Below, in pieces: positions 1-7,828 of a stretch of 56,611 nt of DNA. Position numbers and translations under genes: made by a program. The notes below the pieces were generated by a model. That model did not search any database and had not been told where the DNA came from. It saw nothing but the letters and a program-made list of their open reading frames with translations. The first letter of the stretch is position 1, and every line of letters begins with the position of its first letter. Source of the stretch: Candidatus Eisenbacteria bacterium (GTDB lineage Bacteria; Orphanbacterota; Orphanbacteria; Orphanbacterales; Orphanbacteraceae). The DNA is taken from NCBI GenBank assembly GCA_016867715.1, contig VGIW01000010.1:1-56611 (forward strand). Reading direction: 5' to 3'.

Positions 1-2
1 CT

Positions 3-1028
3 CTCGGGATCAGGCTCTCGGCGTTCGCGGCGGGCGCGTGTGTCCCCTACGCGCTCGTCCTCGTCTGGATGGCGGCCTCGGGGACGCTCCGCGCCTTTCG
101 GCACTGGACGATCGATTACGCCGGCGCCTACGTCTCGCAGGTTCCGCTCGGCGAGGTGCCGGGCCGCTTCCTCGCCCTTTTCGGGAGCGTCGCGGGACAC
201 GCCCCCTCGATCTGGATCCTCGCGGGATGCGGGGTCGTTTCCCATCTCCTCACACGGCCCCGCCGCGCGCCTGTCTTGCTCGCGGCTCTCTTCTTCTCTC
301 TCGCCGCCGTCTCTCCCGGGTTTTACTTTCGACCTCATTATTTCGTTCTTCTTCTTCCGGTCGCCTCGCTTCTCGCGGGGGAGGGGATCGAGCGGATCGA
401 GCGACTTCTCGGGGAGCGTTTCGGATGGGGAGCGTCCGCGCGCCTCGCGCCGCTCGTCCTCCTCCTCGCGCTCGCCTTCGCGGTGCATCGGGAGAGGGCC
501 TTCTTTTTCGCGATGACCCCGGAGGAGGCGTGCCGGTCGACCTACGGGCTCAACCCCTTCGTCGAGTCGATCGAGATCGGGGAACGCGTTCGCGAGAGGA
601 CGCGCCCCGACGAGCGGATCGCGGTGATCGGGTCGGAGCCGGAGATCTACTTCTACGCGGATCGGCGCGCGGCGACCGGATTCCTTTACGTGTATCCCAT
701 GATGGAGGCGCAGCCCTTTGCGCGCGCGATGCAGGAGCAAATGATCGCCGAGATCGAGCGCGCGTCGCCTGCGGTTCTCGTCTTCGTTCGCAATCGGCAC
801 TCGTGGGCGATTCGTCCCGATTCCGAAACGCTCCTCCTCGATTGGTTCGATACCTATCGGGAGCGGAATTACCGTTTGACCGGCCTCGTCGAGCAGCATC
901 CGGAACGAAGCGTCTTCCACTGGGGGCCGGATCTTCCGTGGCCGCCGCGGACGAGCGACTGGATCGCGGTCCTCGATCGGCGCGAAGAAGCGCGCACCGG
1001 CTTCTCGGGGGGCGAAGCTGCGAACTGA
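3..1028 (+). CDS. Membrane glycosyltransferase, C-terminal part (5' truncated by window edge)
   Basis: The reading frame is open from the first bases of the window to a TGA at 1026-1028, so this is the C-terminal part (about 341 codons) of a longer gene. The visible part begins with hydrophobic membrane segments. It has an 'RPHYFVLLLPVASLLAGEG' stretch of the kind seen in the last membrane helices of GT-C type (ArnT/PMT-like) glycosyltransferases. A soluble C-terminal domain of about 180 residues follows, containing 'DERIAVIGSEPEIYFYA', which is common in bacterial family members. Such enzymes transfer sugars from polyprenyl-phosphate carriers on the outer face of the inner membrane. The acceptor cannot be told from this fragment. 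The family call is by resemblance; an O-antigen-polymerase-like protein is the main alternative. Confidence 0.6.
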   Translation, partial: LGIRLSAFAAGACVPYALVLVWMAASGTLRAFRHWTIDYAGAYVSQVPLGEVPGRFLALFGSVAGHAPSIWILAGCGVVSHLLTRPRRAPVLLAALFFSLAAVSPGFYFRPHYFVLLLPVASLLAGEGIERIERLLGERFGWGASARLAPLVLLLALAFAVHRERAFFFAMTPEEACRSTYGLNPFVESIEIGERVRERTRPDERIAVIGSEPEIYFYADRRAATGFLYVYPMMEAQPFARAMQEQMIAEIERASPAVLVFVRNRHSWAIRPDSETLLLDWFDTYRERNYRLTGLVEQHPERSVFHWGPDLPWPPRTSDWIAVLDRREEARTGFSGGEAAN

Positions 1029-1071
1029 AGCGGGAGGACCGACAGGTGTCCCGATTCCTTCCGCAGGCCCC

Positions 1072-1425
1072 CTACCCGACCTCCACCTCGATCATCCCCT
1101 TCTTCTCGTTCCACGTGCACGGGTACGAGCGCGTCTTCTCGCGGGGGATCTGGTAGTGATCGAGGAACGCCACGGCGCTCAGCATGACGATGCTTCCGTT
1201 CTTGTATCGCTTGATTCGGTACGCGTTCGGGAGCTCCTCTTTCATCGGCTTTATCCCGATCGTTGTCTTGTCGCGATCGTAGTAGTAGACGACGTAGTCG
1301 AATTCCTTCAGATACGTCCGATCGCAGACGGTGTTGATGCCGATGTTCCCCCTTTTCGATATCGTGATTTGCGGTTCTCGGTTCCCCCACCGTCTCCGTT
1401 GCTTGACGAACTCTTCGTAGGGCAT
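1072..1425 (-). CDS. Small hypothetical protein (117 aa)
   Basis: I do not recognise this family. The start chosen is the ATG at 1425-1423 (MPYEEFVKQ), because a strong GGAGGA ribosome binding site precedes it by 6 nt. The frame could extend 21 codons further upstream, but that part overlaps the promoter. The protein is basic and rich in Tyr, Lys and Arg. It contains 'DYVVYYYDRD' and 'PMKEELPNAYRIKRYKNGS', suggesting a small mixed alpha/beta fold, with no signal peptide and no membrane segment. Its codon use is less GC-rich than its neighbours, suggesting acquisition. It is transcribed away from the NYN-like gene at 1670, so the two share a divergent control region. Confidence 0.7.
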   Translation of the reverse strand: MPYEEFVKQRRRWGNREPQITISKRGNIGINTVCDRTYLKEFDYVVYYYDRDKTTIGIKPMKEELPNAYRIKRYKNGSIVMLSAVAFLDHYQIPREKTRSYPCTWNEKKGMIEVEVG

Positions 1426-1459
1426 CGTCTTCCTCCAGATTGATACCTTATACTCATTC

Positions 1460-1488
1460 TTGTACTTTGTTTGACAGCCGGATGTCAA
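1460..1488 (-). promoter_or_regulatory. Promoter of the small hypothetical gene, with overlapping inverted repeat
   Basis: Reading the minus strand, TTGACA (1488-1483) is followed after 18 bp by TACAAG (1464-1459), or after 17 bp by GTACAA, about 40 bp before the start codon. The -35 box is one arm of a perfect inverted repeat, TTGACA-N6-TGTCAA (1471-1488), which could be an operator. The promoter is inferred from sequence only. Confidence 0.5.
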
Positions 1489-1610
1489 GAGCTTTCCCTC
1501 TCCCGATCAGAAGTCCAAATCCAGAAAAGAGCGAAAGGCTCGATCGACGCCGCATCGCTGATACCTGCGTCGAACAGAATGCCTGATCCTGATTCAGAAT
1601 GCGGTGCGAA

Positions 1611-1639
1611 TTGACGTCGGCTCCGATCGGTGATAGCAT
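1611..1639 (+). promoter_or_regulatory. Probable promoter of the NYN-like gene
   Basis: TTGACG (1611-1616), a 17-bp spacer and TAGCAT (1634-1639) lie 30 bp before the ATG at 1670. The match to the sigma-70-type consensus is good at -35 and moderate at -10. Confidence 0.45.
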
Positions 1640-1669
1640 GAACATCAGAATCTGAAAGGAGATATTCGT

Positions 1670-2404
1670 ATGAGCCCGATGCGGAATTCCTGGAACCCGT
1701 CCGACCCGACGCATCGAGACGATGCCTTCGCCAACCCGGGGGGTGCAACTCCTCCCACCGCGGTGCTCATCGATGGGAGCGCCCTCTATCTCGTTTCCCG
1801 CGCGCTCTATGAGGGGCGCTCGCTCGACTACCGGGGCTTCATTCGCCTTCTCTGTGAAGAGGTGGAGGGAGTGCGGGAGCCGGATCCGAGAGGGAAGGAG
1901 GGCCTCTGGGTGATGTGGACCTCGGCGTCTTCCCAGAACGCGGGTCAGATGCGCTTTCTCGAGTTCGCCGAGAACGACCTTCATTGGGAGGTCCGCCGTT
2001 TCGCGCCGATCGAGAGCTTCGTGGTGGAGCCGGCGGGGGTGCTCGGGTTTTCGGAGGACGGGAAGGTGGCGCCCCGGCTGGTCCGTTTCGATGCGGGGAT
2101 CGCGTTCGCGATCGGAAGGCTGGCGGACTCGTATCGGATCGCGGTGGTCTCGGATAGCTTCGCGCTCTCCGAGCCTCTCCTTCGGACGGCGCAGATCGCG
2201 CGTCGCCGCGGGGGCGGTCACCGCGCGCCCGTGCTCGCTTTTTTCGGACGGGGGCTCGACGCGCGGTGGCAGCGGGTTCTCCGCGCGGAGGGGGAAGACG
2301 GGCTTCGCTTCCTGGATTTGGATGATTTCGAGGAGGGGCTTTTCGGTTTCGGGAGAGTGGTTCGCCCCCGCCCGGCCCGAGAGGAAGACGCTCCGATCTA
2401 CTAG
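1670..2404 (+). CDS. NYN/PIN-like domain protein (244 aa)
   Basis: The ATG at 1670 is preceded by AAAGGAGA at 1655-1662. After a variable N-terminus of about 30 residues comes 'AVLIDGSALY', matching the first acidic strand of NYN (LabA/DUF88) and other PIN-fold RNases. Later 'VRFDAGIAFAIGRLADSYRIAVVSDSFAL' matches the second acidic position and the V-x-S-D-S strand that usually reads S-G-D-S-D-F. The family members known are metal-dependent RNases or RNA-binding proteins acting in the cytoplasm. Here the 'SDSFA' motif lacks the second Asp of the usual D-x-D pair, so activity is uncertain. It is a single-gene unit with its own promoter. The family call is by motif resemblance; the function is inferred. 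Confidence 0.55.
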   Translation: MSPMRNSWNPSDPTHRDDAFANPGGATPPTAVLIDGSALYLVSRALYEGRSLDYRGFIRLLCEEVEGVREPDPRGKEGLWVMWTSASSQNAGQMRFLEFAENDLHWEVRRFAPIESFVVEPAGVLGFSEDGKVAPRLVRFDAGIAFAIGRLADSYRIAVVSDSFALSEPLLRTAQIARRRGGGHRAPVLAFFGRGLDARWQRVLRAEGEDGLRFLDLDDFEEGLFGFGRVVRPRPAREEDAPIY

Positions 2405-2536
2405 ATGCGCCGGGTCCTGTGCCGCATCGTGCGGTTCCTGGGCTCAGCCCGATGCGGGACGGGGAAGGCCGATTTCCCCAACGAACCTCCAGGCCTCAGC
2501 GGTGACGGAGGCGATGACTGAAAGGAGAATGGCCCA

Positions 2537-3553
2537 GTGAACTTCCACATTCGGAATGCCGTCCTCTCTTTCGCTGTTTTTTCCCTTCTCTTCGCCTTCC
2601 CCGCCTATGCAACGACCTACACGATCAAGACCTACAGCTATCAAGGGGAGCCCCTCGCGGGGCAGCTCGTGTTCGGCCGGCTCTGCGACCGGACGCTCTC
2701 CGATACAACTGATGCGAACGGGGAGGCGACTTTGGAATGGGTCCTCACCGGGGTCCCGGAGGCCCGCTCCGAACGGGGCTCCTGGGGCGCCGTCAAGAGG
2801 CTTTTCCACGTTGGCACGCCGGCGAAGACGAGTGTCTCTCCCTCCGACTTGTTGAACGGCCAGGTTATGATTGATGGGAATAGTGTGTATTGGAATTGGC
2901 TGAGAGATTTTGGAATAAATGCAAATGACAACCAGACAGTATGCGTGATGATAACGCCCAAACAATATCGCGGCGTTAGTGATTTTGATGTTGCTCTTAT
3001 GAAAGTACTCTATGATGTTCCAGTGCTTGGAAATGACAACAAATGGCATCCTACTGCGAATTTTCCGCTGAAGGTTGATGGGTATTATGTTGCATCATTG
3101 CCTCATCGTCCCCTAAATTCAACAGAAATTGGATATATTACAAGTGCTATTGATGATATTAATGCAAGATGCGATTCTATTATTCCAGGACCAGCTCTTG
3201 CGTGGGCTCCTGGTGAGGTCAATCCTGAGGAAGATAATATTTATATCTATATTTTAAATATGAATTCATCTGATTTTAATATTATTCCAGAGACGCAGGA
3301 AATAGAAGCAGTTACGATTTACTATAAGCCCGGAAGTTTGGGAATAGGCAACTGGAGGATTTGTGCACACGAGTTGGCAAGAGCTATTTCTGGTATTAGT
3401 GGAAATTCTTCTGATTCCAGACTTGGCATATTGCAGGTTAGTCCTCAGCCTTGGACCAGTTCAGATATCTCTTACATTGCCTGGGGAAGAGATAAAACAA
3501 GGAGAACAGAAGAACTTAGAAATGATGCCCAAGCTATTGAGTTCAATCAATAA
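2537..3553 (+). CDS. Secreted protein with degenerate matrixin-like region; composition switches mid-gene
   Basis: The gene starts at GTG 2537 behind AAAGGAG (2521-2527). Residues 1-25 form a clear signal peptide. Residues 27-80 look like a small beta domain ('GEPLAGQLVFG', 'TDANGEATLEW'). At residues 82-90 is SWGAVKRLF, nearly the same as the C-terminal tail of the secreted LTD protein at 4848-6281. From about residue 110 (base 2865) the DNA changes abruptly from GC-rich to AT-rich, while the frame stays open. The second part resembles a matrixin/M10-like fold: 'PLNSTEIGYITSAIDDINA', then an 'AVTIYYK' strand and HELAR at 278-282, where metzincins have HExxH. The final zinc histidine is absent, so it is probably not an active protease. 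The gene may be a fusion created at a DNA junction. Confidence 0.6.
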   Translation: MNFHIRNAVLSFAVFSLLFAFPAYATTYTIKTYSYQGEPLAGQLVFGRLCDRTLSDTTDANGEATLEWVLTGVPEARSERGSWGAVKRLFHVGTPAKTSVSPSDLLNGQVMIDGNSVYWNWLRDFGINANDNQTVCVMITPKQYRGVSDFDVALMKVLYDVPVLGNDNKWHPTANFPLKVDGYYVASLPHRPLNSTEIGYITSAIDDINARCDSIIPGPALAWAPGEVNPEEDNIYIYILNMNSSDFNIIPETQEIEAVTIYYKPGSLGIGNWRICAHELARAISGISGNSSDSRLGILQVSPQPWTSSDISYIAWGRDKTRRTEELRNDAQAIEFNQ

Positions 3554-4260
3554 ATCAATACCTCCTTTTCTCCAAAGAACAGATAATCTTGCCCAGGAAG
3601 TGGAACTCTCAAGAATTCACAGCAGGCAATGCTCCAATTTCCGGATTCTCCTGGGGGAGAGAAATCCTCAAGACACCACCCTAAATCATTCATGAACCCA
3701 GGCTGTGCAAGTGTCTCATTGGTCTGGCAATTATGCTGTGTCTCGTTCTCAAACCCATAATCGCACAATTCCTGAACCGGTTCACAGCGTCCAAAATCTT
3801 CATTCCAAATGAAATTAATGGGACACCAAACACCACTTTCAATACAAGTAATGTCCACATCATCTTTGTTGGAAATGGTCGAAAAACGAGAATAGCATCT
3901 GCCAGGTTCGTTATCATTTTCAGAATACGCACAATCCTGTCCCACTCCCGTGAGCTTGTTGCAATTCGCATATGCCGGGAGAGGTGTTGTGGTATTGCAC
4001 GCTCTTCCGAGCACAATGGCTTTGCTCATGTCAGTAAACCACCCGCACTTCATCTCCTGATTACCGCACCAAGGTATTCCTTCCATCGGCGGCTTGATTT
4101 CTGGTCCGACGCTGGTGATGTTTAAGTAGTCAAAGTAGACTGGCTCAAGGCTTCCGAGCTGTGCTCTTCCGACCATGAGCGTGCTTTGGTTGTTTAGGAG
4201 TATTGGGTCTGGAAGTGTGGGATGATCTTGGTGCCAGGCTACGGAATCCTGCCGCCTTCC
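2865..4260. other. AT-rich island, compositionally foreign
   Basis: Between about 2865 and 4260 the sequence is far richer in A+T than anywhere else in the window. Both of its reading frames use AT-ending codons. It contains the 3' two-thirds of the gene at 2537 and a convergent cysteine-rich frame on the minus strand. The left edge falls inside a coding sequence without breaking the frame. The right edge falls inside the minus-strand frame, which loses protein-like character there. Horizontal transfer and a mis-assembled contig are both possible. No terminal inverted repeats or integrase are visible. Confidence 0.7.
3547..4176 (-). pseudogene. Cys-rich secreted-type protein, 5'-truncated at island edge
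   Basis: The minus-strand frame ends at 3547, overlapping the end of the convergent gene at 2537-3553 by 7 bp. The first ATG is at 4176, but the frame stays open upstream to a stop near 4296. Residues encoded up to about 4255 (for example 'AWHQDHPTLPDPILLNNQS') still look like real protein. This suggests the gene originally continued and was cut at the island boundary. The protein has about 18 cysteines, several in Cys-x(6-12)-Cys spacing, and many N-x-T/S sites, like cell-surface proteins of some uncultivated archaea. That resemblance is an impression only. No signal peptide remains. Confidence 0.5.
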
Positions 4261-4847
4261 TAAGAAGTCTCGTGGCCCGGCGCCGAATCCGCGCTACACG
4301 TGCTCCGTTCCGCACGTTCGGAACGTTCCCGACCTCCCCCTCCGGCAGGTGGACAGTTCCCTCACTCCAAAACGTGGGGGGGTGGAGACGTCGCGAATTA
4401 TCGGAACTTGTTTCTCTACCGGTTCTCTTCATGATCCAGTTCCTCCGGCATGGAGTCGAGAACCGATACGCACGATTCGTCTCCAGTCCCTGTCTTCTGG
4501 CGTAAGCAAATCGAGCGCGAGGTTCCGCGAGTTCGGAACGTCCCCGATCTCTCCGTCCGCGATCTCTCTGCGGGGAAGGCCGCCGAGCCGTCCAGGCCCT
4601 GGGCGGCCTTTCGGTCGCGCCGCCCAACCGGTGGGCGGGGGCGCGTTCGCGCCCTTTGGGCCGCCTCGCTCGATGAGTCGCTCCCTCTTGCACTTGCCGG
4701 CGGCGGTCTTGGCGTTCGGCGGGGGGAACGGATCCTGCTTCGACCGGTCCCGAGAACCGGCCCGCGGGAGGGAGGTGATGCGGCCGCAAGAGAACCGGGC
4801 GTCGAATGGGATGGGATGTGCGGATGAAGGGAAGGAGTGAGGATTCG
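4261..4847. other. Gene-free GC-rich stretch with an imperfect direct repeat
   Basis: I find no convincing gene here: the open frames on both strands have no recognisable protein features. It holds two copies of an imperfect repeat of about 39 bp at 4307-4346 and 4522-4560. Each has the core GTTCGGAACGT followed by a C-rich tail. It ends with the ribosome binding site of the LTD gene. Confidence 0.5.
4307..4560. repeat. Two imperfect direct repeats with palindromic core
   Basis: The copies are at 4307-4346 and 4522-4560, 215 bp apart, and share GTTCCGC-N2-GTTCGGAACGT-(T/C)CCCGA-(C/T)CTC, with a few mismatches. Each contains TTCCG/CGGAA inverted elements. They could be REP-like or remnants of a duplicated control region. 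Confidence 0.5.
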
Positions 4848-6281
4848 ATGAGGTTGCTTTCGATCGCAATGATCGCGCTTCTGGTCCTCGTGTTCGCGCC
4901 GGCGGCGCGGGGGGCTTCGCCCGGGGACGTCGTGATCACCGAGATCATGCAGAACCCGGACGCGGTGAGCGACACGTACGGGGAGTGGATCGAGCTCTAC
5001 AACACGACCGCGGCCGGGATCGACATCAACGGATGGGTGATCGGGGATGGGGGGAGCGAGGCGCACACGATCGCCGCGGGCGGCTCGCTCGTGATCCCCG
5101 CGGGCGGGTTCCTGGTGCTCGGGCGGAACGACGACCCGGCGGTGAACGGCGGGTATACCTGCAACTACAAGTACTCGGCGATCACGCTTGGCAACGCGGC
5201 GGACCGGGTGGTGATTCGGCAAGGAACGACGACGATCGATTCGGTCGCGTACGACGACGGCGCGACCTTTCCGGATCCGACCGGCGCCTCGATGGAGTGC
5301 ATCGATCCGCTCGCGGACAACCGCGTCGGGTCGAACTGGGCGGAGTGCGTGGTCTCGACGTATGGGGCCGGGGATTACGGAACGCCGGGCGCTCCGAACG
5401 ACGCGTGGGGCGTTCCCTCGGGCCCTCCGGTGATCAGCGGGACGCGCCATGAGCCGGCGTATCCGAGCTCCGCGGACACGGTGCTCGTGTCGTCGGAGGT
5501 TCGGGACGATGAGGGGATCTCCCAGGTCTGTCTCTATTACCGGGTGAACGGCGGCGCCTCGCAGATGACCGTGATGGCGGCCGGGTCGGGGAACTGGTTC
5601 GAGGGACTCATCCCCCCGGCGGCGGATGGGTCGAGCGTGACGTACTACGTCTGCGCGATCGACGCGGGAGGACACACTTCGTACGATCCGGCCGGAGCGC
5701 CGGCCGAGACGTACGGCTACACGGTGGAGGACCATCTTCCGACCGTCGTCATCAACGAGATCCTCGCCTCTCCGCAGGGGGACGCGAACAACGACGGGAT
5801 CATCGACGCGTATCAGGACGAGTTCATCGAGCTTTACAATCCGGGCGCGACGAGCGTGGACGTCTCAGGTTGGACTCTGTCGGACGACGACTCTCCGACC
5901 GGCGCGTTCATCTTTCCGACCGGGACCGTGATCCCGTCGCACGGGTTCCTCACTCTGTTCGGCGGCGGATCGCCCCAGGGGTTCGAGGGTCCGGTCTTCG
6001 CCGACGACGGACGGATCGGGAACGGTCTCTCGAACAGCGGGGACACGGTGGAGCTTCGAAGGCAGGGCGAGCTGATCGACCAGCGCACGTATGGATCCGA
6101 GGGGAACCACGGCGAGTCGATGATCCGCTTCCCGGACGGCTACGGGGATTGGACGCGTCCCTCGCTCGAGGGCTTCGACTGGGACTATAGCCCGCAAGCC
6201 TCCAACGGCGGGAGCGTCACCTGGACGACCGGAAAGAGTTGGGGGGCGATCAAGAGGCTTTTCCAGGAAGCGGACGAGTAG
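4848..6281 (+). CDS. Secreted protein with two lamin-tail domains (477 aa)
   Basis: The start chosen is ATG 4848, which has GAAGGAG 10 bp upstream and opens directly on a signal peptide (MRLLSIAMIALLVLVF...AARG). Mature residues contain a first lamin-tail (LTD) domain with 'VVITEIMQNP' and 'GEWIELYN', a central Ig-like segment with 'VTYYVCAIDAGG', and a second LTD domain with 'VVINEILASPQGD', 'DEFIELYNPG' and 'SGWTLSDDD'. LTD domains are beta-sandwiches common in extracellular bacterial proteins, often beside nucleases or adhesins. No catalytic domain is present here. The protein ends in GKSWGAIKRLFQEADE, sharing W-G-A-x-K-R-L-F with the protein at 2537. This is possibly a lineage-specific tail or sorting motif. 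A strong hairpin follows the stop codon. Confidence 0.85.
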   Translation: MRLLSIAMIALLVLVFAPAARGASPGDVVITEIMQNPDAVSDTYGEWIELYNTTAAGIDINGWVIGDGGSEAHTIAAGGSLVIPAGGFLVLGRNDDPAVNGGYTCNYKYSAITLGNAADRVVIRQGTTTIDSVAYDDGATFPDPTGASMECIDPLADNRVGSNWAECVVSTYGAGDYGTPGAPNDAWGVPSGPPVISGTRHEPAYPSSADTVLVSSEVRDDEGISQVCLYYRVNGGASQMTVMAAGSGNWFEGLIPPAADGSSVTYYVCAIDAGGHTSYDPAGAPAETYGYTVEDHLPTVVINEILASPQGDANNDGIIDAYQDEFIELYNPGATSVDVSGWTLSDDDSPTGAFIFPTGTVIPSHGFLTLFGGGSPQGFEGPVFADDGRIGNGLSNSGDTVELRRQGELIDQRTYGSEGNHGESMIRFPDGYGDWTRPSLEGFDWDYSPQASNGGSVTWTTGKSWGAIKRLFQEADE

Positions 6282-6302
6282 CGGCTGATACAACTGTGGG
6301 GC

Positions 6303-6329
6303 GGGGCCCGCGGCCCGTGCGCGGGCCCC
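6303..6329 (+). terminator. Strong hairpin after the LTD gene
   Basis: A perfect 10-bp stem, GGGGCCCGCG / CGCGGGCCCC, with a 7-nt loop starts 22 bp after the stop codon. No T-tract follows, so it may be a terminator of the GC-rich type or an mRNA-stabilising hairpin. Confidence 0.5.
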
Positions 6330-6433
6330 AAGATTCGGGGAACGCGATCGGTTGCGGGCGGGTCGTCCGCCCGGGGGGTTGTTGTGGGCGCCGAGGCATG
6401 CCTTCCGCGCGCCTCCCCCACCGGACGGATTGT

Positions 6434-6462
6434 TTGGACCGTGACACCCCATGTGCTAGACT
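6434..6462 (+). promoter_or_regulatory. Probable promoter of the glycosyltransferase-radical SAM-murJ operon
   Basis: TTGGAC (6434-6439), a 17-bp spacer and TAGACT (6457-6462) lie about 45 bp before ATG 6508. No other promoter-like pair is seen in this gap. Confidence 0.5.
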
Positions 6463-6507
6463 GCGCGGGAAAACGGTCCGCTATCCGGGTTTCCGGGGGG
6501 CGAGCAG

Positions 6508-7827
6508 ATGTTGGCGATCCTCCTCGCGATCAGCGCCATCCCTTTCCTGATCGAGATGGTGCTTCTGGTTCGAGCGATCGCTTGGACCCGTCGGGAGAGA
6601 AGGGCGAGACGGCCCGTCTTCGGACCCCGCGTCGCCGTGATCGCCCCGCATTACGGATGGGACGCGCAGGCGGAAGCGAACGCGCGAGTGCTCCTCGACC
6701 AAAACTACCCCGGCGACTACCAAGTCTTCTTCGTCACACACGTCGACGTGGATGGGCGGCCCGATCGGTCGTACCGGCCCCTGCAGAGGCTCGCGTCCGC
6801 CGACACGCGCGCGCGCGTGCTCTTGGCCCCCAACGTGGTCGACAACGGTCTTGGGCGATCGCAGAAGGCGGAGAACCTCCTCACGGCGCTCGCCGCGGTT
6901 CCGGACGAGGTCGAGGTTTTCGCCTTCGTCGACGCGGACGCGGGGATTCACAGGGAATGGCTCGACCGGCTCGTGAGGCCGCTTCAGGACGAGGAGGTCG
7001 GGGTCGTCACCGGGGCCCGATTCTACGCGCCGATGGTTCCGAGCGTCGCCTCGTACACGGAAGCGGTGTGGGTAAACTTCCAGATCGCGCTCTACGGGGA
7101 TCCCCGTATCGGGATGGTCTGGGGCGGGTCGTCGGCGATCCGGAGGGAGACCTTCGCGCGCGGAGAGATCCTTGCGCGATGGAAGAAGGCCCTCTTCGAG
7201 GATCAGCATCTGACGCGGGCGATGTCCGAGCTCAAAAAGAAGATTCACTTCGCGCCCGAGTGCGTCCCGGTGAACTACACGGCCGAGCGAGGATGGCGTC
7301 CGGTGATCGAGTTCACGAACCGCCAGATGGCGGTCACTTATTGGATGAAGCTTCGGCTCTCCTGGTGGCTCTGTCTCACGCACCTCCTCCCGAAGGGAGC
7401 GGTCTTCGCCGCCGCGATCCCCCTCACGGTTCATGCTCCCGAGCGGTACGGGGTTCTTCTCGCGGTGCCGTTTCTCGAATCGTTGAGCTATCTTCTCTTC
7501 ACGCGCACGCTCCCCGAGAACCTCCGCAAGGACCGGAGGATCCGCCGCACGATGCTTCTCACGGCCCTCGCCGTTCCGGCGGCGATGCTGCTCGGAGGGG
7601 TCAACAGCCTCTGCGCCCCCTTCAAGCGATCGATCGTGTGGGGCGGGGTGCGTTACGCGCACCGGCATCCGGAGGGGTGCCGGATTCTCGGTCGCGTCCC
7701 CCGTCCGATCGAGGAGCCCCGCGAGAGCGCCTGGGAGGGGTTCCTGAGAAGGGCTCGGGCTCCCCTCGCGCGTCTCCTGCAGGTCGAGCCGGGCTTCCGC
7801 ACGGGCGATCTCTCTGAGGAGGACTAG
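6508..7827 (+). CDS. Membrane-anchored GT2/GT21-type glycosyltransferase
   Basis: This is a 439-residue protein with an N-terminal membrane helix and a GT-A fold catalytic region. 'RVAVIAPHYGWD' is the nucleotide-binding strand, DAD near residue 142 is the metal-binding motif, 'WGGSSAIRRETF' is an acceptor-site loop and 'EDQHLTRAM' is the E-D-x-x-L motif. Several hydrophobic helices follow at about residues 285-375. The architecture resembles ceramide-glucosyltransferase-like (GT21) enzymes and HpnI, which glycosylate lipids at the cytoplasmic face of the membrane. The substrate is not visible from sequence. The next gene (radical SAM) starts 1 bp after the stop and a MurJ-type flippase follows. 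The three probably work together on a lipid-linked or surface glycan. Confidence 0.75.
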   Translation: MLAILLAISAIPFLIEMVLLVRAIAWTRRERRARRPVFGPRVAVIAPHYGWDAQAEANARVLLDQNYPGDYQVFFVTHVDVDGRPDRSYRPLQRLASADTRARVLLAPNVVDNGLGRSQKAENLLTALAAVPDEVEVFAFVDADAGIHREWLDRLVRPLQDEEVGVVTGARFYAPMVPSVASYTEAVWVNFQIALYGDPRIGMVWGGSSAIRRETFARGEILARWKKALFEDQHLTRAMSELKKKIHFAPECVPVNYTAERGWRPVIEFTNRQMAVTYWMKLRLSWWLCLTHLLPKGAVFAAAIPLTVHAPERYGVLLAVPFLESLSYLLFTRTLPENLRKDRRIRRTMLLTALAVPAAMLLGGVNSLCAPFKRSIVWGGVRYAHRHPEGCRILGRVPRPIEEPRESAWEGFLRRARAPLARLLQVEPGFRTGDLSEED

Positions 7828-7828
7828 C

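Noticed and set aside
4429-4869. A minus-strand gene in the gap before the LTD gene
   Set aside because: The translation is Arg/Pro/Gly-rich, with no motif and no ribosome binding site.
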